Made by a program: the position numbers and the translations under genes
Shown here: one piece after another, positions 1 through 9,121 of the stretch
Numbering within the stretch: position 1 is the first letter of the stretch
Layout: each line of letters starts with the position of its first letter
DNA from: Oscillospiraceae bacterium
Lineage (GTDB): Bacteria; Bacillota; Clostridia; Oscillospirales; Acutalibacteraceae
NCBI GenBank assembly: GCA_015065545.1
Contig: SVQA01000011.1
Location: 1-51,447 of the forward strand
Direction of reading: 5' to 3'
Length of the DNA: 51,447 nucleotides
The notes under the pieces: generated by a model
What the model was told of the DNA's origin: nothing
Database searches by the model: none
What the model saw: the letters and a program-made list of their open reading frames with translations, nothing else

Positions 1-2465
1 GCCTTACCCTTAGCGATAGCCATCTCCATGAGCTGACCAACACCTGTCTGGTCGAGCTTTGCGAAGGGATCGTTCTCGTAGATCTTTCTGTCATAGTAAG
101 CGTCGAGGAACTTACCAGCGTCGTCACGGCTGAAGCCAAATGTCATCTGAGTAAGATCGTTTGTACCGAAGCAGAAGAACTCAGCCTCTGTAGCGATCTG
201 ATCAGCTGTAAGACAAGCTCTGGGAATTTCCATCATTGTACCTACTTCATATTTGAGCTCAACGCCTGCTGCTGCGATCTCTGCGTCTGCAGTTGCAACA
301 ACTACATCCTTAACGAACTTAAGCTCCTTAACCTCACCTGTGAGGGGGATCATAATTTCGGGAACGATGTTCCAGTCAGCGTGTGCCTTCTTAACATTGA
401 TAGCTGCACGGATAACAGCCTTTGTCTGCATCTTTGCTATCTCGGGGTATGTTACTGCGAGACGGCAGCCACGGTGACCCATCATGGGGTTGAACTCGTG
501 GAGAGATGCGATAAGAGCCTTGATGTCTGCAACTGTCTTGCCCTGAGCCTCTGCGAGAGCTGCGATGTCAGCTTCCTCTGTGGGAACGAACTCGTGGAGA
601 GGAGGATCAAGGAAACGGATGCAAACGGGGTTGCCCTCGAGTGCCTCGTAGAGAGCCTCGAAGTCGCCCTGCTGATAGGGGAGAATCTTCTCAAGAGCGG
701 TCTCTCTCTCTTCGAGAGTGTCAGCACAGATCATCTCACGGAAAGCAGCAATTCTGTCTGCTTCGAAGAACATGTGCTCTGTACGGCAGAGACCGATACC
801 CTCTGCACCAAGCTCACGAGCCTTCTTAGCATCTGCGGGTGTGTCAGCGTTTGTACGAACCTTAAGAGTTCTGAACTCATCAGCCCAGTCCATGATTCTG
901 CCGAACTCGCCAGCGATTTCAGCGTCAACTGTGGGGATGATACCGTCGTAGATGTTACCTGTAGAACCATCGATGGAGATGAAGTCGCCCTCTGTGTAAA
1001 CCTTACCTGCGAGCTCGAACTTCTTGTTCTCTTCGTCCATCTTGATGTCGCCGCAACCGGATACACAGCAAGTACCCATACCACGAGCAACAACAGCTGC
1101 GTGGGATGTCATACCGCCACGAACTGTGAGGATACCCTGAGAAGCCTTCATACCTGTGATGTCTTCGGGAGATGTCTCAAGACGAACGAGGATAACCTTC
1201 TCGCCGCGGTTGTTCCAAGCCTCTGCATCTTCAGCTGTGAATACAACCTTACCGCAAGCAGCACCGGGAGATGCGCCAAGACCCTTGCCTGCAGGAGTTG
1301 CAGCCTTGAGAGCCTTTGTATCGAACTGGGGATGGAGGAGTGTGTCAAGGTTTCTGGGATCGATCATAGCAACAGCCTGCTTCTTGTCGATCATACCCTC
1401 GTCAACGAGGTCACAAGCGATCTTAAGAGCAGCCTTAGCTGTTCTCTTACCGTTTCTTGTCTGGAGCATGTAGAGCTTGCCGCCCTCGATTGTGAACTCC
1501 ATATCCTGCATATCTCTATAGTGATCCTCGAGCTTTGCGCATACTGCAAGGAACTCTGCGTATGCCTCGGGGAACTTGTCTGCCATCTGAGCGATAGGCA
1601 TGGGAGTACGAACGCCTGCAACAACGTCCTCGCCCTGTGCGTTTACAAGGAACTCACCCATGAGACCCTTTTCACCTGTAGCGGGGTCACGTGTGAAAGC
1701 AACACCTGTACCGCAATCGTCGCCCATGTTACCGAATGCCATCATCTGAACGTTAACAGCGGTACCCCAGCTGTAAGGAATATCGTTATCACGACGGTAA
1801 ACGTTTGCACGGGGGTTGTCCCAAGAACGGAATACTGCCTCAACTGCGCCCATGAGCTGCTCCTTGGGATCAGAGGGGAAGTCCTTACCGATCTTGTTCT
1901 TATACTCAGCCTTGAACTGGCCTGCGAGAGTCTGGAGATCCTCAGCTGTAAGGTCTACGTCCTGAGTAACACCCTTCTCTTCCTTCATCTTGTCGATGAG
2001 CTCCTCGAAGTACTTCTTACCAACTTCCATAACAACGTCGGAGTACATCTGGATGAATCTTCTGTAGCAGTCCCAAGCCCAACGTGCGTTGCCGGACTTA
2101 GTTGCCATAACGTTTACAACTTCCTCGTTAAGACCGAGGTTAAGGATTGTATCCATCATACCGGGCATGGATGCTCTTGCACCGGAGCGAACGGAAACAA
2201 GGAGAGGATTCTCAAGGTCGCCGAACTTCTTGCCGGTGATCTCTTCCATCTTCTCGATGTACTCCATGATCTCTGCCTGGATGTCATCGTTGATCTTACG
2301 ACCGTCTTCATAATACTGTGTGCAAGCCTCTGTGGTTACTGTGAAACCCTGGGGAACGGGGAGACCGAGAGAAGTCATTTCTGCAAGGTTAGCGCCCTTA
2401 CCGCCGAGAAGCTCACGCATTGTTGCGTTACCCTCTTTGAAGAGGTAAACAAACTTGTGGCCCAT
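1..2465 (-). CDS. ppdK: Pyruvate, phosphate dikinase (PPDK), 3' end off the window
   Basis: PPDK interconverts pyruvate, ATP and phosphate with PEP, AMP and pyrophosphate in the cytoplasm; in anaerobes it usually serves glycolysis or gluconeogenesis with pyrophosphate. The reading frame opens with MGHKFVYLFKEG and a glycine-rich GGKGANLAEM nucleotide-binding stretch. The phosphohistidine motif GGMTSHAAVVARGMG puts the swivelling His at residue 455, and GIGLCRTEHMFFE lies near residue 560, both matching Clostridium symbiosum PPDK numbering. The start ATG has a GGAGG site just upstream (2470-2479). About 821 of roughly 875 codons are present, so the catalytic Cys of the PEP/pyruvate domain (Cys831 in C. 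symbiosum) lies just beyond the left edge. It is divergent from the glmU-like gene. Confidence 0.97.
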   Translation of the reverse strand, partial: MGHKFVYLFKEGNATMRELLGGKGANLAEMTSLGLPVPQGFTVTTEACTQYYEDGRKINDDIQAEIMEYIEKMEEITGKKFGDLENPLLVSVRSGARASMPGMMDTILNLGLNEEVVNVMATKSGNARWAWDCYRRFIQMYSDVVMEVGKKYFEELIDKMKEEKGVTQDVDLTAEDLQTLAGQFKAEYKNKIGKDFPSDPKEQLMGAVEAVFRSWDNPRANVYRRDNDIPYSWGTAVNVQMMAFGNMGDDCGTGVAFTRDPATGEKGLMGEFLVNAQGEDVVAGVRTPMPIAQMADKFPEAYAEFLAVCAKLEDHYRDMQDMEFTIEGGKLYMLQTRNGKRTAKAALKIACDLVDEGMIDKKQAVAMIDPRNLDTLLHPQFDTKALKAATPAGKGLGASPGAACGKVVFTAEDAEAWNNRGEKVILVRLETSPEDITGMKASQGILTVRGGMTSHAAVVARGMGTCCVSGCGDIKMDEENKKFELAGKVYTEGDFISIDGSTGNIYDGIIPTVDAEIAGEFGRIMDWADEFRTLKVRTNADTPADAKKARELGAEGIGLCRTEHMFFEADRIAAFREMICADTLEERETALEKILPYQQGDFEALYEALEGNPVCIRFLDPPLHEFVPTEEADIAALAEAQGKTVADIKALIASLHEFNPMMGHRGCRLAVTYPEIAKMQTKAVIRAAINVKKAHADWNIVPEIMIPLTGEVKELKFVKDVVVATADAEIAAAGVELKYEVGTMMEIPRACLTADQIATEAEFFCFGTNDLTQMTFGFSRDDAGKFLDAYYDRKIYENDPFAKLDQTGVGQLMEMAIAKGK

Positions 2466-2785
2466 TGGAAAAACCTCCTAAAATGTGAAATATGCTAAAG
2501 TGCATCGCCAAATGCACTTTGCTGTTGTTGCTCAGACTCCTGCTATGGAGCCGTGCTTAAATGTATTATATCAAAAAACAAATTGAATTGCCATATTTTT
2601 TCAAATTTTTTTATCATTAAATTTTACCAATATTTAAAAAAAGAAAAGAACAATTTGTTTAATGGTTACAAAGATGATATATTTTAGCGGAATGACTTGA
2701 AAAATTATCAAATTATGCGATAATAAATATAATTGTTATTATAGTAGCAGGGAAGTGTTCCGATACTTGAAAGGCGGTTTGCTTT
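2466..2785. promoter_or_regulatory. Divergent ppdK / glmU-like intergenic region with two promoters and a leader hairpin
   Basis: This 320-base AT-rich gap holds no credible gene. For ppdK (minus strand) a TATAAT box lies at 2570-2565, with a weaker TGGCAA box 17 bases upstream. The ppdK leader contains a 9-bp hairpin, AAAGTGCAT / ATGCACTTT, at 2498-2520, between promoter and ribosome-binding site. For the plus-strand gene, TTGAAA (2697-2702) and GATAAT (2719-2724) are 16 bases apart. The hairpin could influence ppdK mRNA stability or translation; it fits no riboswitch I recognise. Confidence 0.5.
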
Positions 2786-3532
2786 ATGAAGAAATGTGCC
2801 ATTATCCTCGCAGGCGGCGAAGGTAAGCGTATGGGCTCGGATAAGCCCAAGACTCTCTGTGAGGTGCTCTCAAAGCCTATGCTGCGCTGGGTTATTGATG
2901 CTGTAAGAGAAGCAGGCATCGAGGATATCTGCATAGTTAAAGGTTACCGTGCCGAATACATCGACGAATATGTAGGCACTCTGCCCTTTAAGGTTGAGAC
3001 TGCTCTTCAGAGCGAGCGACTTGGTACAGGCCACGCTGTTATGATGGCAAGAAAGTACCTTGAGGAAAAAGGCGGCTCTGTTGTTATTCTTGGCGGCGAT
3101 GCACCTTTTGTTGATGCAGGTACAATTCTTTCTTCCTATAATCAGCACAAAGATACAGCCTCCTGTGCAACCGTAATAAGTGCAGAGGTAGAGGATGCTA
3201 CAGGTTATGGCAGGATTGTGAGAGACGAGGAAGGCAACCTTAAAGCTATTGTTGAGCACAAGGATGCTTCTGAAGATATAAGAAAGATTAAAGAAATTAA
3301 CTCCGGTGCATATTGGTTTGACACAGAGGCTCTGCTCTCGGTGCTTGACAGAATCACATCAGACAACAAGGCACGCGAATATTACCTGCCCGATGCACTC
3401 AAACTTATTATTGCAGATGGCAGAAAAGCCGGTGCTTTTGTGTCGGAGAATCCCGATGTTGTGCTTGGTGCAAACGACCCTGCACAGCTTGAGGAGCTAA
3501 ATCAGATTGCAAGAGAAAAGGGATATAAATAA
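2786..3532 (+). CDS. glmU: GlmU-like nucleotidyltransferase, uridylyltransferase domain only
   Basis: This is a GlmU-type NTP transferase expected to make UDP-GlcNAc from UTP and GlcNAc-1-phosphate for the cell wall. The N-terminal loop LAGGEGKRMGSDKPK (residues 8-22) is the nucleotide-binding signature. GGDAPF, GYGRIVRDEEGNLKAIVEHK and EINSGAYWFD match the pyrophosphorylase domain in order. At 248 residues it stops where that domain ends; full-length GlmU is about 450 residues with a left-handed beta-helix acetyltransferase domain, which is absent here and does not follow as a separate frame. Position upstream of prs matches the Bacillus gcaD-prs order, which supports the GlmU identity. It could serve another sugar-1-phosphate, since specificity cannot be read by eye. 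Confidence 0.8.
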   Translation: MKKCAIILAGGEGKRMGSDKPKTLCEVLSKPMLRWVIDAVREAGIEDICIVKGYRAEYIDEYVGTLPFKVETALQSERLGTGHAVMMARKYLEEKGGSVVILGGDAPFVDAGTILSSYNQHKDTASCATVISAEVEDATGYGRIVRDEEGNLKAIVEHKDASEDIRKIKEINSGAYWFDTEALLSVLDRITSDNKAREYYLPDALKLIIADGRKAGAFVSENPDVVLGANDPAQLEELNQIAREKGYK

Positions 3533-3662
3533 ATCTTAAATAAGGCTTTATTAAGGCTTTGTTTTTCGGGCTGCGGTGCTCGACGCTTCTATGTAGGTTA
3601 ATTGATTTTACATATACTCAAAATTAGATTAACTAATTTTTCATGAAAAGGGGAAAAGACTT

Positions 3663-4619
3663 ATGAATTTTCACGGAAAAGACATCAAAATTTTTGCAGG
3701 TAACTCAAACCCCGCAGTAGCACAGGGTATCGCAGGCTGTCTGGGTTTGCCTCTGGGTAAGTCCAGTTGCCAGAAGTTCTCTGACGGCGAGATTGCAGTA
3801 TCTCTCCTCGAGTCTGTTCGTGGCAGCGAGTGCTTTATCGTTCAGTCCACTTGCACACCTGTAAACGACAATCTTATGGAAATGCTCATTATGATTGATG
3901 CTATGAAGAGAGCTTCAGCAGCATGCATCACAGCAGTTATTCCTTACTTCGGTTATGCTCGTCAGGACCGCAAGGCAAAGGCAAGAGATCCGATTTCAGC
4001 AAAGCTTTGTGCTGACCTTATCACAGCAGCAGGCGCAGACAGAGTTCTTACAATGGACCTGCACGCAAATCAGATTCAGGGCTTCTTCAATATCCCTGTT
4101 GACCACCTTGTTGGTGCACCTATGCTTGCAAATCACATCAAGAAGAAGATTGGCAAAAATGTTGATGACTATGTAGTTGTTTCTCCTGACCTTGGTTCCG
4201 TTACAAGAGCAAGAAACTTTGCTGCAAAGCTGGGTTGCCCCATTGCTATCATCGATAAGAGAAGACCCAAGGCTAACGTTTCCGAGGTAATGAACATTAT
4301 CGGTGATGTTGTTGGTAAGAAGGCTATCATTCTTGATGATATGATTGACACAGCAGGTACACTTTGCAACGCTGCTCAGGCTATTATTGATGCAGGCAGC
4401 ACAGAGGTTACTGCTTGTGCTACTCATGCAGTTCTTTCCGGCCCTGCAATTGAGAGACTGGATAAGAGTGTTATCAAGGAGCTGGTTCTTCTTGATACAG
4501 TTGTTATTCCTGAGGAGAAAATGCTCTCTAAATTCACAATTCTTCCCACAGCAGGCGTTTTTGCAGAGGCTATCGAGAGAATATATGCAGACAAGCCTAT
4601 GTCTAACCTGAATGCATAA
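3663..4619 (+). CDS. prs: Ribose-phosphate pyrophosphokinase (PRPP synthetase)
   Basis: Prs transfers pyrophosphate from ATP to ribose-5-phosphate, giving PRPP for purine, pyrimidine, histidine and NAD synthesis. The 318-residue product has the usual class I length. It opens with KIFAGNSNPAVAQGIAGCLG, carries the family region DRKAKARDPISAKL near residue 100, and the PRPP-binding loop DDMIDTAGT near residue 225. A purine-rich GGGGAAAAG precedes the ATG. It follows the GlmU-like gene after 130 bases and has its own terminator. A small inverted repeat (AAAATTAG...CTAATTTT, 3620-3640) just upstream of the ribosome-binding site may be regulatory, but this is speculative. Confidence 0.98.
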   Translation: MNFHGKDIKIFAGNSNPAVAQGIAGCLGLPLGKSSCQKFSDGEIAVSLLESVRGSECFIVQSTCTPVNDNLMEMLIMIDAMKRASAACITAVIPYFGYARQDRKAKARDPISAKLCADLITAAGADRVLTMDLHANQIQGFFNIPVDHLVGAPMLANHIKKKIGKNVDDYVVVSPDLGSVTRARNFAAKLGCPIAIIDKRRPKANVSEVMNIIGDVVGKKAIILDDMIDTAGTLCNAAQAIIDAGSTEVTACATHAVLSGPAIERLDKSVIKELVLLDTVVIPEEKMLSKFTILPTAGVFAEAIERIYADKPMSNLNA

Positions 4620-4675
4620 TCTGCTTGAGGTAATCATTTAAACATTAGGCTCTTTTTGAGCAGAGGCTATACAGA

Positions 4676-4709
4676 ACAGGGGGCAGCACTATGCTGTTCC
4701 CTGTGTTTT
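4676..4709 (+). terminator. Intrinsic terminator after prs
   Basis: An 11-bp stem with two G-U pairs (4676-4686 with 4694-4704) is followed by GTTTTG. It lies 57 bases after the prs stop and separates prs from the pth-mfd pair. Confidence 0.65.
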
Positions 4710-4781
4710 GCGTTAATTAAGTTTTGACTTTCTGCATATATTGGCGGATTGTTGACTATGATTTGGTATGGTTGTGTAGGT

Positions 4782-4857
4782 GTAGGGGAAGATATAATCT
4801 TCCCAAAAAGGTTGGGTTCAGAGGTAATGTTTACGGGCGATTGGTAATCGCCCCTAC
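4782..4857. repeat. GTAGGGG...CCCCTAC intergenic repeat, copy 1
   Basis: A 76-base palindromic unit begins with GTAGGGG and ends with CCCCTAC. It contains a 5' hairpin (GGGAAGAT/ATCTTCCC), a spacer containing AAAAAGGTT, and a 3' hairpin (GGGCGATT/AATCGCCC). The same layout recurs at 17206, 27044 and 34038, always between genes, so this is a dispersed MITE-like or REP-like family. Confidence 0.75.
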
Positions 4858-4909
4858 GGATAAGTAGGCAGAAAATATCTGTTTCTTTATATATTAACAG
4901 GAGAAAAGT

Positions 4910-5509
4910 ATGTTTAATAAGAATAAAAAGTTTACAAGCTCTTCCATTGATTATATTATTGTCGGCTTGGGTAATCCGGGCAGGGAATACGAGAATACAA
5001 GACACAACTGCGGCTTTGATGCTCTGGATAAACTGGCGGATAAGTACTCCTGCGATATGCGCAAGCTTCGCTTCAAGTCCCTGACCGGTGAATGCAGAAT
5101 AGGCTCTTCAAAGTGCCTTCTTATGAAGCCCTCCACCTTTATGAACCTTTCGGGTCAGGCTGTGGTTGAGGCTATGAATTTTTATAAGGTAGAGCCTGAG
5201 AGGGTTATTGTGATTTTTGATGATATTTCCCTTGACGTAGGCAAGATGAGAATTCGTCAGAAGGGCAGTGACGGCTGTCACAACGGCATGAAGAATATCA
5301 TCTACCTTGCAGGCTCGGATATGTTCCCCAGAGTTAAGGTGGGTGTGGGCAAAAAGCCTCATCCCGACTACGATCTCAAGGATTGGGTGCTGGGTAAATT
5401 CTCGGCTTCAGACAGAAAAATTATTGAGGATGTACTGGATAACACCGTGGAAGCTCTGGAACTTATGGTATCGGATAAAACCTCGGAAGCTATGCAGAAA
5501 TTCAACTGA
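4910..5509 (+). CDS. pth: Peptidyl-tRNA hydrolase
   Basis: Pth releases peptides from prematurely dissociated peptidyl-tRNA and recycles tRNA in the cytoplasm. The 199-residue product has the family core GLGNPGREYENTRHNCGF with the catalytic His, then KPSTFMNLSGQAV and VIFDDISLDVGKMRI with the conserved Asp, and GSDGCHNGMKNI. About 17 residues precede the conserved core, slightly more than usual. The ATG at 4910 has an AGGAGA site and no closer alternative is visible. It lies 50 bases upstream of mfd, as in Bacillus (spoVC-mfd). Confidence 0.97.
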   Translation: MFNKNKKFTSSSIDYIIVGLGNPGREYENTRHNCGFDALDKLADKYSCDMRKLRFKSLTGECRIGSSKCLLMKPSTFMNLSGQAVVEAMNFYKVEPERVIVIFDDISLDVGKMRIRQKGSDGCHNGMKNIIYLAGSDMFPRVKVGVGKKPHPDYDLKDWVLGKFSASDRKIIEDVLDNTVEALELMVSDKTSEAMQKFN

Positions 5510-5559
5510 TATTATTGCGTAGCTTTGGATTTTAAATATAACTTTACTATGGAGGAATT

Positions 5560-8500
5560 ATGAAATTTCTCTCTCAAGTACTGTCAAAGTCCCGAGATTT
5601 TCAGAAAATTCTTGAGGCAGTTACTTCGGGTCGGAGTGCCTGCGTGTCGGGACTTACGGCGGTTCACAAAGCAATATTTATTTATACGCTCTGCTCTTTA
5701 AAGAAAAGCAGGGCTTTTTGTGTTGCCTCGGACGAGCGTGAGGCGGCTTCAATCTGCGATGACCTGACCGCTATGGGAATGAGGGCGGAGGTGTATCCCT
5801 ACAGGGACTTTACCTTTCGCGATATGGAGGGTAAGTCCAGAGAATACGAGCATCAGCGTCTTTCTGTCCTTCTTAAAATACTTACAAAGGATATTGACTG
5901 TGTTATTGCCTGTGCTGATGCGGCGGCACAGTACACAATCCCTGAGAAGAGCCTTGACTGTGCAACTCTCTCGCTTGAGGCAGGAGCAGAAATTCCCCTT
6001 GATAAATGTATCGGTGCCTTGACACTTTTAGGCTACGAGAGATGCGAGCAGGTTGAGGGTGTTGGTCAGTTTTCTCTTCGCGGTGGAATACTTGACTTTT
6101 ATCCTCCTGACAGTGATGCTCCTATCAGAGCGGAATTCTGGGGAGATGAGATTGATACACTCTCTTATTTCGATGTGCTTACCCAGCGCAGAGGTGATGC
6201 AGCAGAGAGCATAACTCTTTCGCCTTCTGCAGAAATCTTTATTTCTGACAGAGAAGAATTAGCTGCAAAAATTGAGAAAAAAGCCTCTGTGCTTCGCAGC
6301 GAAAAATCCCTTAAAGCAAAAGAAACTCTTATGAGAGAGGCTCAGAATATAAGGCAGGGTCTGCATATTTCCTGCCTTGATAAGTATATAAGCCTTGTCT
6401 ACGGCGAGACCGCCACACTCTTTGATTATATCGACGAGGATTATATTACTTTTGTGTGCGAGGAGTCTGCCATCCGTGACAGGATGGCGGGTGTTGAATT
6501 CCGTTTTAAAGAGGATTTGCTCGATTTTCTGAATGAGGGTGTGCTTTGCAGAGGACTTGATAAATTCTCACTAACAATGGAAGAAATGAAGGAGTATTTC
6601 CTTTCAAACTCTGTGGTGTATCTTGAGAATTTTACCTATGGCAGTCACGATGCACCTCTTGAGGCACTTGTGAACTTCTCTGCAAGACAGCTTCCAACGC
6701 TTTCGGGTACTGTCAAGGAGCTTTGCGAGGAAATAAAGCAGGGCGATATAAAGAATCACACTACGGTTATTCTTGCAGGTACTGAGAAAGGTGCCAAGAA
6801 TGTAGCAGAAACTCTCTGCGAATACGATATGCCTGCGTCCTTTTCAAAAGGTGAAGAGGAGCTTCAAAAGGGCAGAATCTATGTTATGCAGGGCAGTCTT
6901 TCTGCATCCTTTGAGTTTATAAGAGAGAATTTTACCCTCTATGCTCATTCCCGAACTCAAACTCTTCCTGAAAAGAAGAGAAAGCTTCCCAAGAACGGAC
7001 AGGAAATTTATTCGCTTTCTGATTTGGCTGTGGGAGATTATGTTGTTCATACTGTTCACGGTATCGGTATTTTTCAGGGTATCAACAAGATTGATGCTCA
7101 CGGTATCGTGAAGGATTATATTAAGATTGCGTATGCCAAGGGTGATGTGCTGTATGTTCCCGTTACACAGCTTGACCTTGTGGCTAAATATATAGGACCT
7201 AAGGAAAATTCTGCTGTAAAGCTCAATCGCCTGGGCGGTACCGAATGGCAGAAATCAAAGGCAAGAGTAAAGTCTGCCGTGAAGGATATGGCTAAGGAAC
7301 TAATTGCCCTTTACAGCGCAAGAATGTCAGCCGAAGGCTATGCTTTTTCTCCTGATAACGAGTGGCAGAGGGATTTTGAAGCAGGCTTTGAGTTTGAAGA
7401 AACCGAGGACCAGCTTCGCTGTGTAGGTGAGATAAAGGATGATATGGAGCGCAGAGCCCCTATGGACAGACTGCTGTGCGGAGATGTAGGCTTTGGCAAA
7501 ACCGAGGTAGCACTGCGAGCTGCCTTCAAGTGTGTCAGCGACTCCAAGCAATGTGCTTTGCTTTGCCCTACAACTATTCTTGCTTGGCAGCATTATCAGA
7601 CAGTTTGCCGACGATTTGAGGGATATCCCATAAGGGTGGAGCTTCTCTCTCGCTTTAAGAAGCCCAAGGAGCAGGAAGAAATCATAAAACGGCTAAAACG
7701 CGGAGAAGTCGATATGGTAATCGGTACCCATAGGCTTGTGCAGAAGGATGTAAAATTCCGTGATTTAGGACTTGTTATCATCGACGAGGAACAGCGATTC
7801 GGCGTTGCCCACAAGGAGAGATTCAAGGAGCTTTGCAAGAATGTGGATGTGCTTACTCTTTCTGCTACTCCTATACCTCGAACTCTCAATATGGCACTCA
7901 GCGGAATCAGAGATTTATCTGTGCTTGAGGAAGCACCTCAGAACCGTTTTCCTGTGCAGACCTATGTCCTTGAATATGACTCGGCGATTATCAACGAGGC
8001 TATAAAGAAAGAACTTCGCCGAGGCGGTCAGGTATTTTATCTGCACAATAATACAGAAACAATCGACGCAAAGGCGGCTCGTATTCAGCACGATATTCCT
8101 GAAGCAAGAGTAGGGGTCGGTCACGGAAAAATGACAGAGCAACAGCTCTCTGCAGTTTGGCGTGATATGATTGAGCAGAAGATAAACGTGCTTGTCTGCA
8201 CCACTATTATTGAAACAGGTGTGGATATTCCCAATGCCAATACTCTGATTATCGAAAATGCAGACCGCTTCGGACTTTCTCAGCTTCATCAGATAAGAGG
8301 ACGAGTGGGCAGAAGCAGTCGTCGTGCCTGGGCATACCTTACCTTTACAAAGGGCAAGGTGCTTTCTGATATTTCTACAAAGAGGCTCAACGCAATAAGA
8401 GAGTTTACCGAGTTCGGCTCGGGAATGAAGATTGCAATGCGTGATCTGGAGCTTCGAGGTGCAGGCTCTGTGCTGGGTGCAAATCAGCACGGTCACATGG

Positions 8501-9003
8501 AAGATGTAGGCTATGATATGTATCTTAAGCTTCTGGACTCTGCGGTTAAAGAGGAGAAGGGCGAAAAGCCCCTCGACAGAGAAGAAAAGGATTGCCTTGT
8601 GGATATTTCCATTGTGGCTCATATCCCTGAAAGCTATATAGAAAGTCTTTCTCTGCGACTTGATGTTTACAAGCTTATTGCGGATATAAGAAACAAGGAG
8701 CAAGCATCGGATGTGGTGGATGAGCTTATCGACCGTTTCGGTGATGTGCCGAAGTCTGTTATGGGGCTTATCGACGTTGCTCTTATCCGTAATCTTGCAG
8801 CAGGGGTGGGTATTTACGAAATCAAGCAGAATGAAACCTCTTTGCTTCTTTATATTAACGATGTAAAGAATTCCGAGCTTATATCATTTGTTGCAAAGGC
8901 AAAGGGTGAGGCACTTCTTTCTGCAGGAAGCAAGCCCTATATTGCTCTGAGACTGCAAAACAAAGCAGATCCCCTTGAAGCTTTAAAGAAGTTTTTTTAT
9001 TAA
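5560..9003 (+). CDS. mfd: Transcription-repair coupling factor
   Basis: Mfd is a DNA translocase that dislodges RNA polymerase stalled at lesions and recruits UvrA for excision repair. The 1147-residue length is normal. An N-terminal UvrB-like region (containing FSLRGGILDFYPPDSDAPIR) is followed by an RNA-polymerase-interaction/CarD-like segment (DYVVHTVHGIGIFQGI, near residue 490). The superfamily 2 helicase core has Walker A GDVGFGKT at 641-648, DEEQ at 742-745, and the TRG-type motif IRGRVGRSSRRAWAYL. The C-terminal TRCF domain includes SIVAHIPESYIES. The ATG has a GGAGGA site. uvrC lies elsewhere in this window. Confidence 0.98.
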   Translation: MKFLSQVLSKSRDFQKILEAVTSGRSACVSGLTAVHKAIFIYTLCSLKKSRAFCVASDEREAASICDDLTAMGMRAEVYPYRDFTFRDMEGKSREYEHQRLSVLLKILTKDIDCVIACADAAAQYTIPEKSLDCATLSLEAGAEIPLDKCIGALTLLGYERCEQVEGVGQFSLRGGILDFYPPDSDAPIRAEFWGDEIDTLSYFDVLTQRRGDAAESITLSPSAEIFISDREELAAKIEKKASVLRSEKSLKAKETLMREAQNIRQGLHISCLDKYISLVYGETATLFDYIDEDYITFVCEESAIRDRMAGVEFRFKEDLLDFLNEGVLCRGLDKFSLTMEEMKEYFLSNSVVYLENFTYGSHDAPLEALVNFSARQLPTLSGTVKELCEEIKQGDIKNHTTVILAGTEKGAKNVAETLCEYDMPASFSKGEEELQKGRIYVMQGSLSASFEFIRENFTLYAHSRTQTLPEKKRKLPKNGQEIYSLSDLAVGDYVVHTVHGIGIFQGINKIDAHGIVKDYIKIAYAKGDVLYVPVTQLDLVAKYIGPKENSAVKLNRLGGTEWQKSKARVKSAVKDMAKELIALYSARMSAEGYAFSPDNEWQRDFEAGFEFEETEDQLRCVGEIKDDMERRAPMDRLLCGDVGFGKTEVALRAAFKCVSDSKQCALLCPTTILAWQHYQTVCRRFEGYPIRVELLSRFKKPKEQEEIIKRLKRGEVDMVIGTHRLVQKDVKFRDLGLVIIDEEQRFGVAHKERFKELCKNVDVLTLSATPIPRTLNMALSGIRDLSVLEEAPQNRFPVQTYVLEYDSAIINEAIKKELRRGGQVFYLHNNTETIDAKAARIQHDIPEARVGVGHGKMTEQQLSAVWRDMIEQKINVLVCTTIIETGVDIPNANTLIIENADRFGLSQLHQIRGRVGRSSRRAWAYLTFTKGKVLSDISTKRLNAIREFTEFGSGMKIAMRDLELRGAGSVLGANQHGHMEDVGYDMYLKLLDSAVKEEKGEKPLDREEKDCLVDISIVAHIPESYIESLSLRLDVYKLIADIRNKEQASDVVDELIDRFGDVPKSVMGLIDVALIRNLAAGVGIYEIKQNETSLLLYINDVKNSELISFVAKAKGEALLSAGSKPYIALRLQNKADPLEALKKFFY

Positions 9004-9055
9004 GTACTGAATTTGTAAAGCTTTGATGAATATTGTGTTTATTTTTTTAATATTG

Positions 9056-9084
9056 TTGAAATTGCAGAAAAAGTTGTGTATAAT
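9056..9084 (+). promoter_or_regulatory. Sigma-A promoter of the PrsA/SurA-like lipoprotein gene
   Basis: TTGAAA (9056-9061) and a perfect TATAAT (9079-9084) are separated by exactly 17 bases, about 40 bases upstream of the start codon. It separates the lipoprotein gene from mfd. Confidence 0.75.
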
Positions 9085-9121
9085 AATTTAATAGATAATT
9101 TTTTGTGGGATGGTGATTCCT

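Noticed and set aside
381..2498. 705-residue plus-strand open frame antisense to ppdK
   Set aside because: It is a shadow frame of a strongly codon-biased gene: Cys/Leu/Ser-rich, no known domain, no ribosome-binding site, and it exactly mirrors PPDK.
2498..2520. Riboswitch in the ppdK leader
   Set aside because: Only one simple 9-bp hairpin is visible; no known aptamer core.
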